A stretch of DNA of 64,000 bases, from positions 282,335 through 346,334 of the forward strand of contig NZ_JASVVV010000004.1 in assembly GCF_030287405.1 (NCBI RefSeq), read 5' to 3'. Origin of the DNA: Halalkalicoccus sp. NIPERK01 (lineage in GTDB: Archaea; Halobacteriota; Halobacteria; Halobacteriales; Halalkalicoccaceae). The position numbers were made by a program, and so were the translations under genes. Under the pieces are notes generated by a model. It worked only from the letters and a program-made list of their open reading frames with translations. It was not told the DNA's origin and did no database searches. This document shows positions 1-7,981 of this stretch, piece after piece. Position 1 is the first letter of the stretch, and each line of letters begins with the position of its first letter.

Positions 1-1
1 C

Positions 2-607
2 GTCGCCGAGGCGAGTTCGATGGGGATCGTCGGCGCGGGCGCACAGGCGTACACCCAACTGGCGGCGATCGCCGAGATCCGTCCCATCCGGAAGGTGATA
101 ATCAGCGACCTCGACGACGAGCGCGTCGAGCGCTTCGTCTCCCATTTCTCCGACCGCTTCGACGTCTCCGGGGGATCGATCCAGGAGGCCGCCTCGTGTG
201 ACGTCCTTTCTACTGTTACCCCCGTCGAGGATCCGATCGTCCCCCGCGAGGCCGTCGGCGAACACACCCACGTCAACGCGATGGGCGCGGACGCCGAAGG
301 AAAACACGAGATCGCCGACGAGGTCCTGCTCGACGCCAAACTCGTCATCGACGACCACGCCCAGACCACCCACTCCGGCGAGATCAACGTGCCCTATAAC
401 GAGGGCGTGCTGACGGACGGGGACATCCACGCCGCGATCGGCGAGATCGTCGTCGGAAACCGGGAGGGTCGGACGCCCGAGGACGGGATCACCGTGTTCG
501 ACTCGACGGGGCTCGCCATTCAAGACGTGGCCGCCGCTCACGTGGTCTACGAACACGCCGCCGAGAACGACAACGGCTACCCGTTCGACCTGCTCGGACT
601 CAACTAG
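2..607 (+). CDS. Ornithine cyclodeaminase / alanine dehydrogenase family protein (5' end outside window)
   Basis: The reading frame is open from base 2, so the N-terminus lies outside the window; about 201 residues are seen of a family normally near 320-330. The visible part opens with the NAD-binding Rossmann loop GIVGAGAQA and has the family hallmark HTHVNAMGADAEGK, followed by a DDHAQTTHSGE stretch and a C-terminal FDSTGLAIQD motif typical of the mu-crystallin/ornithine cyclodeaminase fold. Members deaminate ornithine to proline or interconvert alanine and pyruvate with NAD(H); in archaea alanine dehydrogenase activity is known for this fold. Which substrate is used cannot be told. The stop overlaps the end of the convergent small membrane gene by 8 bases. 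Confidence 0.88.
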   Translation, partial: VAEASSMGIVGAGAQAYTQLAAIAEIRPIRKVIISDLDDERVERFVSHFSDRFDVSGGSIQEAASCDVLSTVTPVEDPIVPREAVGEHTHVNAMGADAEGKHEIADEVLLDAKLVIDDHAQTTHSGEINVPYNEGVLTDGDIHAAIGEIVVGNREGRTPEDGITVFDSTGLAIQDVAAAHVVYEHAAENDNGYPFDLLGLN

Positions 608-806
608 CCCGCTGGTCGATCGCGTCGAAGACCTTCGTCAGCGCCCAGACGATGACGATGAACGGGAGCAGTGGAACGAGCAACACCAACAGGACGAGGA
701 AGTAGGTGACCCCGATCAGGTTCATCTCCTCGTCCGGCCGTCCCCGGTAGTACGGCGTCACCGTCCGCAGGGTCTTTTTCACCGTGGAATCCTCCGAATC
801 GCTCAT
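600..806 (-). CDS. Small membrane protein, conserved haloarchaeal type
   Basis: A 68-residue protein with a charged N-terminus (MSDSEDSTVKKTLR), a central stretch that probably makes one long or two short membrane segments (VTYFLVLLVLLVPLLPFIV and following), and a short C-terminus. I do not recognise a function; small proteins of this build are common in haloarchaea. It sits tail to tail with the cyclodeaminase gene and just downstream of leuS on the same strand (60 bases after it in the opposite order of transcription, i.e. leuS ends at 867). The ATG at 806 is preceded by an AT-richer stretch, in keeping with its own promoter. Confidence 0.6.
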   Translation of the reverse strand: MSDSEDSTVKKTLRTVTPYYRGRPDEEMNLIGVTYFLVLLVLLVPLLPFIVIVWALTKVFDAIDQRAS

Positions 807-866
807 ACTTCGAATAGAACGCCTGACAGGATAACCCTTTTCGCGCCGACTTCAGGGGACCGGCGA

Positions 867-3524
867 TCAGTCCTCGATGTGGATCGCCGGCCGGCCCGGT
901 TCGGCCTTTCGGACGACGTCGTCGGCCGCGTCGGCGGCGCGGATCACCCCGACGGGGGCCTCGAACTCGCGTTCGAGCAGCCACGCGGCGGCTTCGAGCG
1001 CCGCGTGTTCCCCCTCGGGCGGGAGCGTCATCGACAGCGCCTCGCGCTCGGCCTGCAGGTCCTGGCCGTAGTCGGCCGCGGCGTCACCCTGCTCGCGGAT
1101 GTGATCGTGGCCCATGAGTTCGCCGATCAGGTTCTCGGCGTCGCTCTCGACCGCGATCTCGAGGGCGTCGTACTTCCAGTCGGGGGCGACGACGACGTCG
1201 ATTCGCTTCGGATCCTCGATCCCGGCCACCTCGACGATGTCGCGGACGTCCTTGCGGGTGTTCTCGACCAGCCGACGGCGCTTTTCGACGTACTCCCGGT
1301 CGATCTCTGCGCTCGGCCAGTCGGCGTCGACGACGAATCCCTCCGATCCTAGCCTCGCCCACAGCGACTCGGCGAGGTGGGGCGCGACCGGCGCGAGCAG
1401 CCGAACCACCGCCGACAGCCCGCGCTCGTACGTCGCGGCGTGGGGTTCGGTGTACGCGGCGTACTGCCGGAGCGTCCGAACCAGCTCCTGGGTCTCCCGC
1501 AGCGCCTCGTTGAACGTCAGGTCGTCGAACGCGTCGGTTGCGATGGCGACCGTCGCGTCGATCTCGCTCCCGACGTAGCTCGCGACGGCGTCGTCCGCGC
1601 CGGCGGGCGCGTCCTCGACGTGGCTTTCGACCATCCCCTTCAGCCGGCCGAGGAAGGCGTACGTCGAGCGCACGCCCTCCTCGCTCCAGTCGAAGTCGCG
1701 CTCGGGCTGGGCCGCCTGCATCATGAACAGGCGGGCGGTGTCCGCGCCGTACTCCTCGACGATGCGCTGGGGCGAGACGACGTTCCCCTTCGATTTGGAC
1801 ATCTTCTCGCCCTCCAACTGGACCATCCCCTGGGCGAGCAAGTTGGTGAACGGCTCGCGGTGTTCGAGGCCCTCGTGGTCGGCCAGCACCTTCGTGAAGA
1901 AGCGCGCGTACAGCAGGTGCATCACGGCGTGCTCGATGCCGCCGACGTACTGGTCGACGGGCATCCAGTCGCTCGCGCGCTCGCGGTCGAACGGCGCCTC
2001 GTCGAGATCGGGCGAGACATACCTGAGAAAGTACCACGAGGAGTCGACGAAGGTGTCCATCGTGTCGGTCTCGCGTTCGGCGTCCGCACCGCAGTCGGGA
2101 CAGGTCGTCTCCTTCCACTCCTCGGCGGCGTCGAGCGGGTTGCCGGTGGTGTTGACGAACTCGGGGAGTTCGACCGGCAACTCCTCGTCGGGGACCATGA
2201 CGGGACCACACTCGGGGCAGTGGACGACCGGGATGGGCGTCCCCCAGTAGCGCTGGCGCGAGATCCCCCAGTCGCGCAGTTGGTACTGCGTGGTCCACTC
2301 GGCGCTCTCGACCTCCTCGGTGATCCGCTCGCGGGCCGTCTCGCTGTCCAGTCCCGAGTGCTCCCCGGAATTGACGAGCACGCCGTCGTCGGTGAACGCC
2401 GCCTCGCTCACCTCCGGCGCCTCCGGGACGGTCTCGCCGTCCCAATCGTCAGGTTCGGGGGCGATGACGGGCCGGATCTCGATGTCGTGTTTCCTCGCGA
2501 AGGCGTGGTCGCGCTCGTCGTGACCGGGGACGGCCATCAGCGCGCCCGTTCCGACGTCCGAGAGGACGAAGTCCGCGACGAAAACGGGGATCTCCTCGCC
2601 CGTGACGGGGTTGGTCGCGGTCAGCCCCGTCCCGACGCCGTTGGGTTCGTCGCCCTCGGGGTCGGCCTCGTGTTCGACGAACGTCCGGATCTCCTCGTCC
2701 TCCTCTGCCAGCCGCTCGCTGATCGGGTGGTCGGGCGCGAGCGCGAAGAAGGTCGCGCCGTGGATGGTGTCGACGCGGGTCGTGAAGGCCTCGACGCTGC
2801 CGTGGTCCTCGACCTCGAACTCGAGTTCCGTCCCGTCCTGGCGGCCGATCCAGTTGCGCTGCATCTGGCGCACGGAGTTGGGCCATCCCTCCAGGTCGTC
2901 GATCGATTCGAGCAACTCGTCGGCGTACTCGGTGATCTTCAGGAACCACTGTTCGAGTTCGCGCTGTTCGACGGGCGTCCCGCAGCGCCAGCAGAGTTCG
3001 TCCTCGCCCTCGACCTGCTCGTCGGCCAGCACGGTCTCGCACTCGGGACACCAGTTGACCTCGGCGTCCCGCCGCTCGACCAGCCCCTCCTCGTGGAAGC
3101 GCTCGAAGAGCCACTGGTTCCACCGGTAGTACTCGGGCGTGCAGGTTGTGATCTCGCGCTCCCAGTCGTAGCCGAAGCCCATCGACTTCATCTGCTCGCG
3201 CATCGTCTCGATGCAGTCGAACGTCCAGTCGCGGGGGTTGGTGTCGCGTTCCTTCGCGGCGTTCTCCGCGGGGAGGCCGAAGGCGTCCCAGCCCATCGGG
3301 TGGAGCACGTCGTCGCCGCGCATGCGGCGGTAGCGCGCGTAGGCGTCGGTGATCGTGTAGTTGCGGACGTGACCCATGTGGAGCTTTCCGGAGGGGTAGG
3401 GGTACATCCCGAGGACGTATCTCGGGTCCTCGACGTCGTCCGCCGTCCGATACGCGTCCGCCTCGGCCCACGCCTCCTGCCACCGGCGCTCGATCGCCGT
3501 GTGGTCGTAGTCCCGTTCGCTCAT
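867..3524 (-). CDS. leuS: Leucyl-tRNA synthetase (bacterial-type class Ia)
   Basis: 885 residues. It charges tRNA-Leu with leucine in the cytoplasm. Class I signature HMGH lies at residues 49-52 within YPYPSGKLHMGHVRNY, and KMSKS at 574-578. A zinc-binding insert (CPECETVL ... CWRCG) follows the first Rossmann half, and the large CP1 editing domain comes before the second half. Length and the HMGH context match bacterial LeuRS rather than the longer archaeal/eukaryotic form; haloarchaea are known to carry bacterial-type LeuRS with archaeal tRNA-binding features. The ATG at 3524 has a TATA-like GCTATAGG about 27 bases upstream, which fits leaderless transcription. Confidence 0.97.
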   Translation of the reverse strand: MSERDYDHTAIERRWQEAWAEADAYRTADDVEDPRYVLGMYPYPSGKLHMGHVRNYTITDAYARYRRMRGDDVLHPMGWDAFGLPAENAAKERDTNPRDWTFDCIETMREQMKSMGFGYDWEREITTCTPEYYRWNQWLFERFHEEGLVERRDAEVNWCPECETVLADEQVEGEDELCWRCGTPVEQRELEQWFLKITEYADELLESIDDLEGWPNSVRQMQRNWIGRQDGTELEFEVEDHGSVEAFTTRVDTIHGATFFALAPDHPISERLAEEDEEIRTFVEHEADPEGDEPNGVGTGLTATNPVTGEEIPVFVADFVLSDVGTGALMAVPGHDERDHAFARKHDIEIRPVIAPEPDDWDGETVPEAPEVSEAAFTDDGVLVNSGEHSGLDSETARERITEEVESAEWTTQYQLRDWGISRQRYWGTPIPVVHCPECGPVMVPDEELPVELPEFVNTTGNPLDAAEEWKETTCPDCGADAERETDTMDTFVDSSWYFLRYVSPDLDEAPFDRERASDWMPVDQYVGGIEHAVMHLLYARFFTKVLADHEGLEHREPFTNLLAQGMVQLEGEKMSKSKGNVVSPQRIVEEYGADTARLFMMQAAQPERDFDWSEEGVRSTYAFLGRLKGMVESHVEDAPAGADDAVASYVGSEIDATVAIATDAFDDLTFNEALRETQELVRTLRQYAAYTEPHAATYERGLSAVVRLLAPVAPHLAESLWARLGSEGFVVDADWPSAEIDREYVEKRRRLVENTRKDVRDIVEVAGIEDPKRIDVVVAPDWKYDALEIAVESDAENLIGELMGHDHIREQGDAAADYGQDLQAEREALSMTLPPEGEHAALEAAAWLLEREFEAPVGVIRAADAADDVVRKAEPGRPAIHIED

Positions 3525-3880
3525 TATGTACGGATGAGCGAGAGCTCTCCCTATAGCTTTCCATCCGACTATTCGCCCGTTCCCTTCGGAACTCGGGTCC
3601 GAAAGCGGAGAGGACGTCGTCCGATCGGGAGTTCGCGTCCGACCGATCGACGACCGGACGACGACCGTTGTCCACGAAACCTCCCTTCATAGCCGCCGTA
3701 TCGGTGACGCCAACCGGTTCACGGTTAACGGCCTTGCATTCTCCGGCCTAACCGTTCTCTGTTCGAAGGAAAAACGTTAGGTGAATCCCGCCGACGAATA
3801 ATACATCTCATCGGTTCGGACGATGGAAACCGCGCTGTGAACGACTTGCTGGCGGCGACTGACTATGAACGCGATCACCT
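3525..3880. other. Divergent intergenic region between leuS and the ABC operon
   Basis: 356 bases without a convincing gene. It should hold the leuS promoter (TATA-like GCTATAGG around 3548-3558 on the minus strand) and the promoter of the ABC importer operon; an AT-rich GAATAATACAT near 3795-3806 is the best candidate for the latter, giving a leader of about 55-60 bases. A seven-codon open frame (ATG at 3865) ends across the start of the lipoprotein gene; its role, if any, is unknown. I could not recognise a riboswitch. Confidence 0.4.
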
Positions 3881-5011
3881 ATGAGTGACGACGGACGAGC
3901 AACGAGACGAACGACCACCCGCCGAGGGGCGTTGGCGACCGCCGGTGCGAGCGCCGCGGGGCTGCTCGCGGGCTGTACCGAGAGCCGGGTCTTCGGCGGG
4001 GCGGCCGCGGGCTTCGACGAGGAATCGCTCATCGTCGGCTACCAGCCCTTCTACACCGAGTCGTGGTCGGCGCTGGTGATCCGCCACGCCGACCTCTGGG
4101 AGAAGTACCTCCCCGATCGCTACTCGGTCGCGAGTTGGGAGGTCGCCCTCCAGGGCGCGGTGATCGGAAACAAGATGATCTCCGAGCAGAACGACATCGG
4201 CTACACCGGCGACATGCCGACGATCACCGCGATCGCCAACGAGGAGACGGCGATCGACCTCGTCGCGCTCGCGGGCTTCTCGCGGGGCCAGCAGTGTAAC
4301 CTCTGTTTCGTTCCCGCCGACGGCGACATCGAGGACCCGCAGGGCCTCGACGGCGGCGAGATCGGCGTCACCACCGGGACCTGCACGCACCGCTTCCTGC
4401 TCGAAGCGATCCAGGAGGAGGGCATCGACGTCGAACTCTCGGACCAGGGGATGCAGACGGTCGTGACCAACATCCGGGAGGGGAACCTCCCGGCCGGGGC
4501 CGGCTGGGAGCCCTCGCCCGCGCGCTCCGTCATCCAGGAGAACGACGCGCGATACCTCTTTACCGGCGCGGAGTACGACGCGAACGACGCCGCCGGACTC
4601 CTCATGCTGGACTCGCTGGTCGAGGAACACCCCGAGGCCGCGAAGGGCTGGCTCAAGGCCGAACTCGAGGCCAAACGGATCATGGCGACCGACCCCGAGC
4701 GGACGGTCGACCTGATCTCACAGGAGGGCCAGCTCCGTGACTACGACCGAGAGACGCTCCACGGGGTGCTCTACGAGAACATCGACGTCAACCCCGACGT
4801 TGAGCGGATGCTGTTCTACACCGACTACGAGGCCGTCGACGAGGCCGACCGCCTGATGCGCGAGGAGGCCCCCGAGTTCCTCTACGAGAACCAGGAGGTG
4901 ATCTCGGGGGTCCCGCCCGAGGCGCGCTACCGGGCGGACGTCCTGCACGAGGCGGTCGCGGAACTCGAAGACGAGGTCGAGTGGAACCCGCTCCGGGAGG
5001 CGGAACGATGA
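3881..5011 (+). CDS. ABC transporter substrate-binding Tat lipoprotein (NMT1/SsuA/TauA-like)
   Basis: 376 residues. The N-terminus carries a twin-arginine segment (TTRRGALATAG) followed by the lipobox LLAGC, so it is a Tat-exported lipoprotein on the outer face of the membrane. After that comes a periplasmic-binding type II fold of the NMT1/aliphatic sulfonate/nitrate group (VGYQPFYTESWSALV, a VIGNKMISEQNDIGYTGD block). Two cysteine spots, QQCNLCF and GTCTHRF, fall close to where this family binds ligand; cysteine is rare in haloarchaeal secreted proteins. First gene of a five-gene coupled operon: its stop overlaps the next ATG (ATGA). Substrate unknown; sulfonate, nitrate, cyanate, pyrimidine precursor or similar small molecules are all possible. 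Confidence 0.85.
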   Translation: MSDDGRATRRTTTRRGALATAGASAAGLLAGCTESRVFGGAAAGFDEESLIVGYQPFYTESWSALVIRHADLWEKYLPDRYSVASWEVALQGAVIGNKMISEQNDIGYTGDMPTITAIANEETAIDLVALAGFSRGQQCNLCFVPADGDIEDPQGLDGGEIGVTTGTCTHRFLLEAIQEEGIDVELSDQGMQTVVTNIREGNLPAGAGWEPSPARSVIQENDARYLFTGAEYDANDAAGLLMLDSLVEEHPEAAKGWLKAELEAKRIMATDPERTVDLISQEGQLRDYDRETLHGVLYENIDVNPDVERMLFYTDYEAVDEADRLMREEAPEFLYENQEVISGVPPEARYRADVLHEAVAELEDEVEWNPLREAER

Positions 5012-5838
5012 GTACGAGCACGATCGACCGCCTCCAGCGCCGCTTCGGGGGCGAGGACCTCCCGACGCCCCCCAGACGGCTCCTCCAGGCGCTGTCGGTG
5101 GTGCTGTTCTTCGTCGCCTGGTCCGTGGCCGTCCGCGTCGGCTTCCTCGGGTTCGACAAGTTCGTCGGCCCCGAGACGGCCCTCCGGACGCTCACGGAGG
5201 CGCTGGCCGGGGCGTCGATGACCCAGGGCGGGGAGACGATCTACGAACACGCCGCCTACTCGGCGTTCCGGGTCGTCCTCGCGGTCCTGCTCGCGATGGC
5301 GAGCGCCATCCCGCTGGGGCTGCTCATCGGGACGAGCCGGCGCTGGGAGGACGCGCTGTTCCCGGCGCTCGAAGTGTTTCGACCGGTGCCGCCGGTCGCC
5401 TGGGTGCCGATCGCGCTGTTGCTGCTGCCGACGTTCCGAAGCGGCGTGATCTTCGTCGTCTTCGTCGGGGCGTTCTTCCCGATCCTCGTCAACACCATCG
5501 AGGGCGTCGAGACGGTCGAACGGGAGTACGTCCAGGCCGCCGCCAGCCTGGGCGCCGGTTCCCGGCAGACCTTCAGGCACGTGATCGTCCCCGCGACGAT
5601 GCCCTCGATAGTCACGGGCGTCTCGCTGGGCGTGGGTCTGGCCTGGATCACGGTCGTCGCCGCCGAGATGATCGCGGGCGGCGTCGGCATCGGCTACATC
5701 ATCTTCCAGGCCTACCGGCTGCTCGACACGCCGACCGTCGCGGTCGGCATGATCGCCATCGGCGCGCTGGGCTACGTCTCGGCCGCCGCCGTCCACCGCA
5801 TCGGCCACCGACTCACCCGCTGGCAGGAGATCGACTGA
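5008..5838 (+). CDS. ABC transporter permease 1 (SsuC/TauC family)
   Basis: 276 residues starting at the ATG that overlaps the lipoprotein stop. About six membrane segments are visible, and the cytoplasmic EAA-type loop that docks on the ATPase reads YVQAAASLGAGSRQTFRHVI. The family pairs with NMT1-like binding proteins. It is about 27 percent to 40 percent similar by eye to the second permease further down the operon, so the channel is probably a heterodimer of the two. An upstream in-frame GTG at 4981 would add nine residues but lies deep inside the previous gene; the coupled ATG is preferred. Confidence 0.88.
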   Translation: MSTSTIDRLQRRFGGEDLPTPPRRLLQALSVVLFFVAWSVAVRVGFLGFDKFVGPETALRTLTEALAGASMTQGGETIYEHAAYSAFRVVLAVLLAMASAIPLGLLIGTSRRWEDALFPALEVFRPVPPVAWVPIALLLLPTFRSGVIFVVFVGAFFPILVNTIEGVETVEREYVQAAASLGAGSRQTFRHVIVPATMPSIVTGVSLGVGLAWITVVAAEMIAGGVGIGYIIFQAYRLLDTPTVAVGMIAIGALGYVSAAAVHRIGHRLTRWQEID

Positions 5839-5851
5839 CTACACCACTACC

Positions 5852-6697
5852 ATGAGCAACCAATCACGGACCACGAGAGAACGGACGGCCGAAACGGAAT
5901 CGACTCCCGGCGCGACCGGCGCGATCGACATCGAGAACCTGACGAAGGTCTACGACCCCGAGGGCGAGAACGTCGTCGCGGTCGACGACATGGACCTCCA
6001 CATCGGGGCCGAGGAGTTCGTCGCGCTGCTCGGCCCGTCGGGCTGTGGCAAGAGCACCGTGATGAACTGCATCGCGGGCTACCTCGACCCCACCGAGGGC
6101 GAGGTGATCGTCGACGGCGATCCGGTTTCCGGCCCCGACCCCAAGCGGGGGGTCGTCTTTCAGGAGAACCGCCTGTTCCCGTGGAAGACCGTCCAGGAGA
6201 ACGTCGAGTTCGGCCCGCGGATGCGCGACGGCGTCGAGGAGGGCCGCGCCCGGGCGATCCTCGACGAGATGGGCCTCGACGGGTTCGAGGACGCCTACCC
6301 CTCGGGGCTCTCCGGAGGCATGCAACAGCGCGCGGAGCTCGCGCGCCTGCTCGCGAACGACCCCGACATCATGTTGATGGACGAGCCGTTCAGCGCACTC
6401 GACGCCCTCACGAAGGAGATCATGCAGAAGAAGCTGATCGAGGTCTGGGAGCGCGACAACCGGACGGTGCTGTTCATCACCCACGACGTCGAGGAGGCCA
6501 TTCTCCTCGCGGACCGTGTGGTCGTCATGACCGCCCGGCCCGGCGGGGTCAAGGACGTCATCGACGTCGACCTCGACCGCCCGCGCGACCCCGAGGTCGT
6601 CACGACCGAGCGCTTCACCGAACTGCGCGAGCGCGCCCTCTCCGTGATCCGCGAGGAGGCCCAGCGCGCGCTCGAACAGGAGGAAGGGGCCAGATGA
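5852..6697 (+). CDS. ABC transporter ATP-binding protein (SsuB/TauB family)
   Basis: 281 residues. Walker A GPSGCGKST, signature LSGGMQQRAELAR, Walker B IMLMDEP with the D-loop SALDALT, and the switch histidine in FITHDVEEA are all present. A charged N-terminal tail of about 20 residues precedes the domain, as is common in halophiles. It energises import by the two neighbouring permeases. It starts 13 bases after permease 1 and overlaps permease 2 (ATGA), so the genes are co-translated. Confidence 0.93.
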   Translation: MSNQSRTTRERTAETESTPGATGAIDIENLTKVYDPEGENVVAVDDMDLHIGAEEFVALLGPSGCGKSTVMNCIAGYLDPTEGEVIVDGDPVSGPDPKRGVVFQENRLFPWKTVQENVEFGPRMRDGVEEGRARAILDEMGLDGFEDAYPSGLSGGMQQRAELARLLANDPDIMLMDEPFSALDALTKEIMQKKLIEVWERDNRTVLFITHDVEEAILLADRVVVMTARPGGVKDVIDVDLDRPRDPEVVTTERFTELRERALSVIREEAQRALEQEEGAR

Positions 6698-7449
6698 GGG
6701 CTCGCCAACGCCTCGTCCGGGCGGCCTCGATCCTCGCGGTCCCGGTCCTCTGGTTCGCGCTCGGTCGGTTCGGGATCGCGCCGGGACTGCCGACACCGCT
6801 GGAGGTGACGACGGCGTTCGCCGCCGAACTCTACCGCGCGGACTTCTGGATCTCGACGGTCCGCAGCACGATCCGCGTGCTCGCGTCGTTCGTCGTCGCG
6901 GCCGCGGTCGCGATCCCGCTGGGGCTCGCGATCGGCCGCTACACCGTCTTTGCGGACCTGACGTTCCCCGCCCTCGAGATGCTGCGCCCGATCCCGCCGA
7001 TCGCGTGGATCCCGTTTACGATCCTCGTCCTCCCGGCGGCGGAGCTCTCGATCATGTTCATCACCTTCCTGGGGGCCTTCTTCCCCATCCTGCTGAACAC
7101 GATCCAGGGCGCACGCGGCGTCGAAATCGAGTTCTCGCGGGCGGCCCAGTCGCTCGGCGCGACCCCGTTCCAGACGTTCAGACACGTGATCTACCCGAGC
7201 GCCCTGCCCGCGATCCACGCCGGCATGATCGTCGGGATGGGCCTGGCGTGGGTCAACCTGATCGCCGCCGAGATGGTCGCCGGCGGCACCGGGCTGGGCT
7301 TCCTGACGTGGTCCGCGTACACCAGCGGCTCCTATCCGGTGATCATCGTCGGCATCGTCACCATCGGCCTGCTCGGGGCGGTCTGCTCGGCGCTGGTGCG
7401 GCTGTTCGCCAACTGGCAGATCGGCTGGCAGGAGGTCGAGGCGGCGTGA
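6694..7449 (+). CDS. ABC transporter permease 2 (SsuC/TauC family)
   Basis: 251 residues from the ATG overlapping the ATPase stop. The open frame continues upstream, but only as a shadow of the ATPase gene. Six membrane segments and the EAA loop EFSRAAQSLGATPFQTFRHV are visible. It closely resembles permease 1 in the central part (IPPIAWIPF against VPPVAWVPI; FLGAFFPILLNTI against FVGAFFPILVNTI), pointing to an old duplication and a heterodimeric channel. It overlaps the next gene by four bases. Confidence 0.88.
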   Translation: MRARQRLVRAASILAVPVLWFALGRFGIAPGLPTPLEVTTAFAAELYRADFWISTVRSTIRVLASFVVAAAVAIPLGLAIGRYTVFADLTFPALEMLRPIPPIAWIPFTILVLPAAELSIMFITFLGAFFPILLNTIQGARGVEIEFSRAAQSLGATPFQTFRHVIYPSALPAIHAGMIVGMGLAWVNLIAAEMVAGGTGLGFLTWSAYTSGSYPVIIVGIVTIGLLGAVCSALVRLFANWQIGWQEVEAA

Positions 7450-7850
7450 GCCACTCCCGATCCCTCCCGCGACCCGCCCTCGAAAGCGCCGGGCCGGTGC
7501 TCGCGCTCGTGGGGTTCGCCCTCGCGCTCGGTGCTCTCGTCTACCGGACGCCGATCCGCGGCCCGCTGTATCGGCCGACGGTCCTGCCGAGCCGTCTCCC
7601 CCTCGAAGTCGCCGGGGCGGACCCCCTCGTGGTCCTCGCGTCGGTCGGGATCGGTCAGAGCTGGCTCTACCTCACGGGGCTGTCTGCGGCGCTGCTCGTG
7701 GCCGGCGTGCTCCTCGCGGCCGTCGGCTCCCGGCTCGGGACGGCGTTCGGCACCCTCCTCGCGGGCGGGGCGGCCGGCACGCTGGTCCGGGTGTCGGGCT
7801 GTCACTGCGGGGCCGGCTCGACGACGTATCTCTGGGAACTGCTCGTCTGA
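7446..7850 (+). CDS. Small multi-spanning membrane protein coupled to the ABC operon
   Basis: 134 residues from a GTG start whose last bases form the permease 2 stop (GTGA overlap). It has three or four hydrophobic segments (SAGPVLALVGFALALGALV; LYLTGLSAALLVAGVLLAA; a Gly-rich third) and ends in a tail with the motif GCHCGAGSTTY. I know no named family for it. The start choice relies on translational coupling. Its place as last gene of the importer operon suggests an accessory or regulatory subunit, or a membrane protein acting on the imported compound; the CHC motif could bind metal or be redox active. The segment after 7850 up to the trehalase end (131 bases) is a convergent gap. Confidence 0.65.
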   Translation: MSHSRSLPRPALESAGPVLALVGFALALGALVYRTPIRGPLYRPTVLPSRLPLEVAGADPLVVLASVGIGQSWLYLTGLSAALLVAGVLLAAVGSRLGTAFGTLLAGGAAGTLVRVSGCHCGAGSTTYLWELLV

Positions 7851-7981
7851 TAGGCGTTATCGTAGACGTTCAGCGATTTTCTCTCCACGAATCGAACACC
7901 GGCCCCGGTTCGAGACGCGCCGTGTCTCCGGCTGGCTACGATGACCCCTATGAGCCGTGAGACCGGTCACACCCGTTCGTA

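Noticed and set aside
1377..3692. Long open frame of about 770 codons antisense to leuS
   Set aside because: Shadow of the GC-rich codon pattern; no domain motifs, and leuS on the other strand is unambiguous.
3865..3888. Seven-codon frame just before the ABC lipoprotein gene
   Set aside because: Too short to support; no attenuator-like hairpin or codon bias suggesting a leader peptide.
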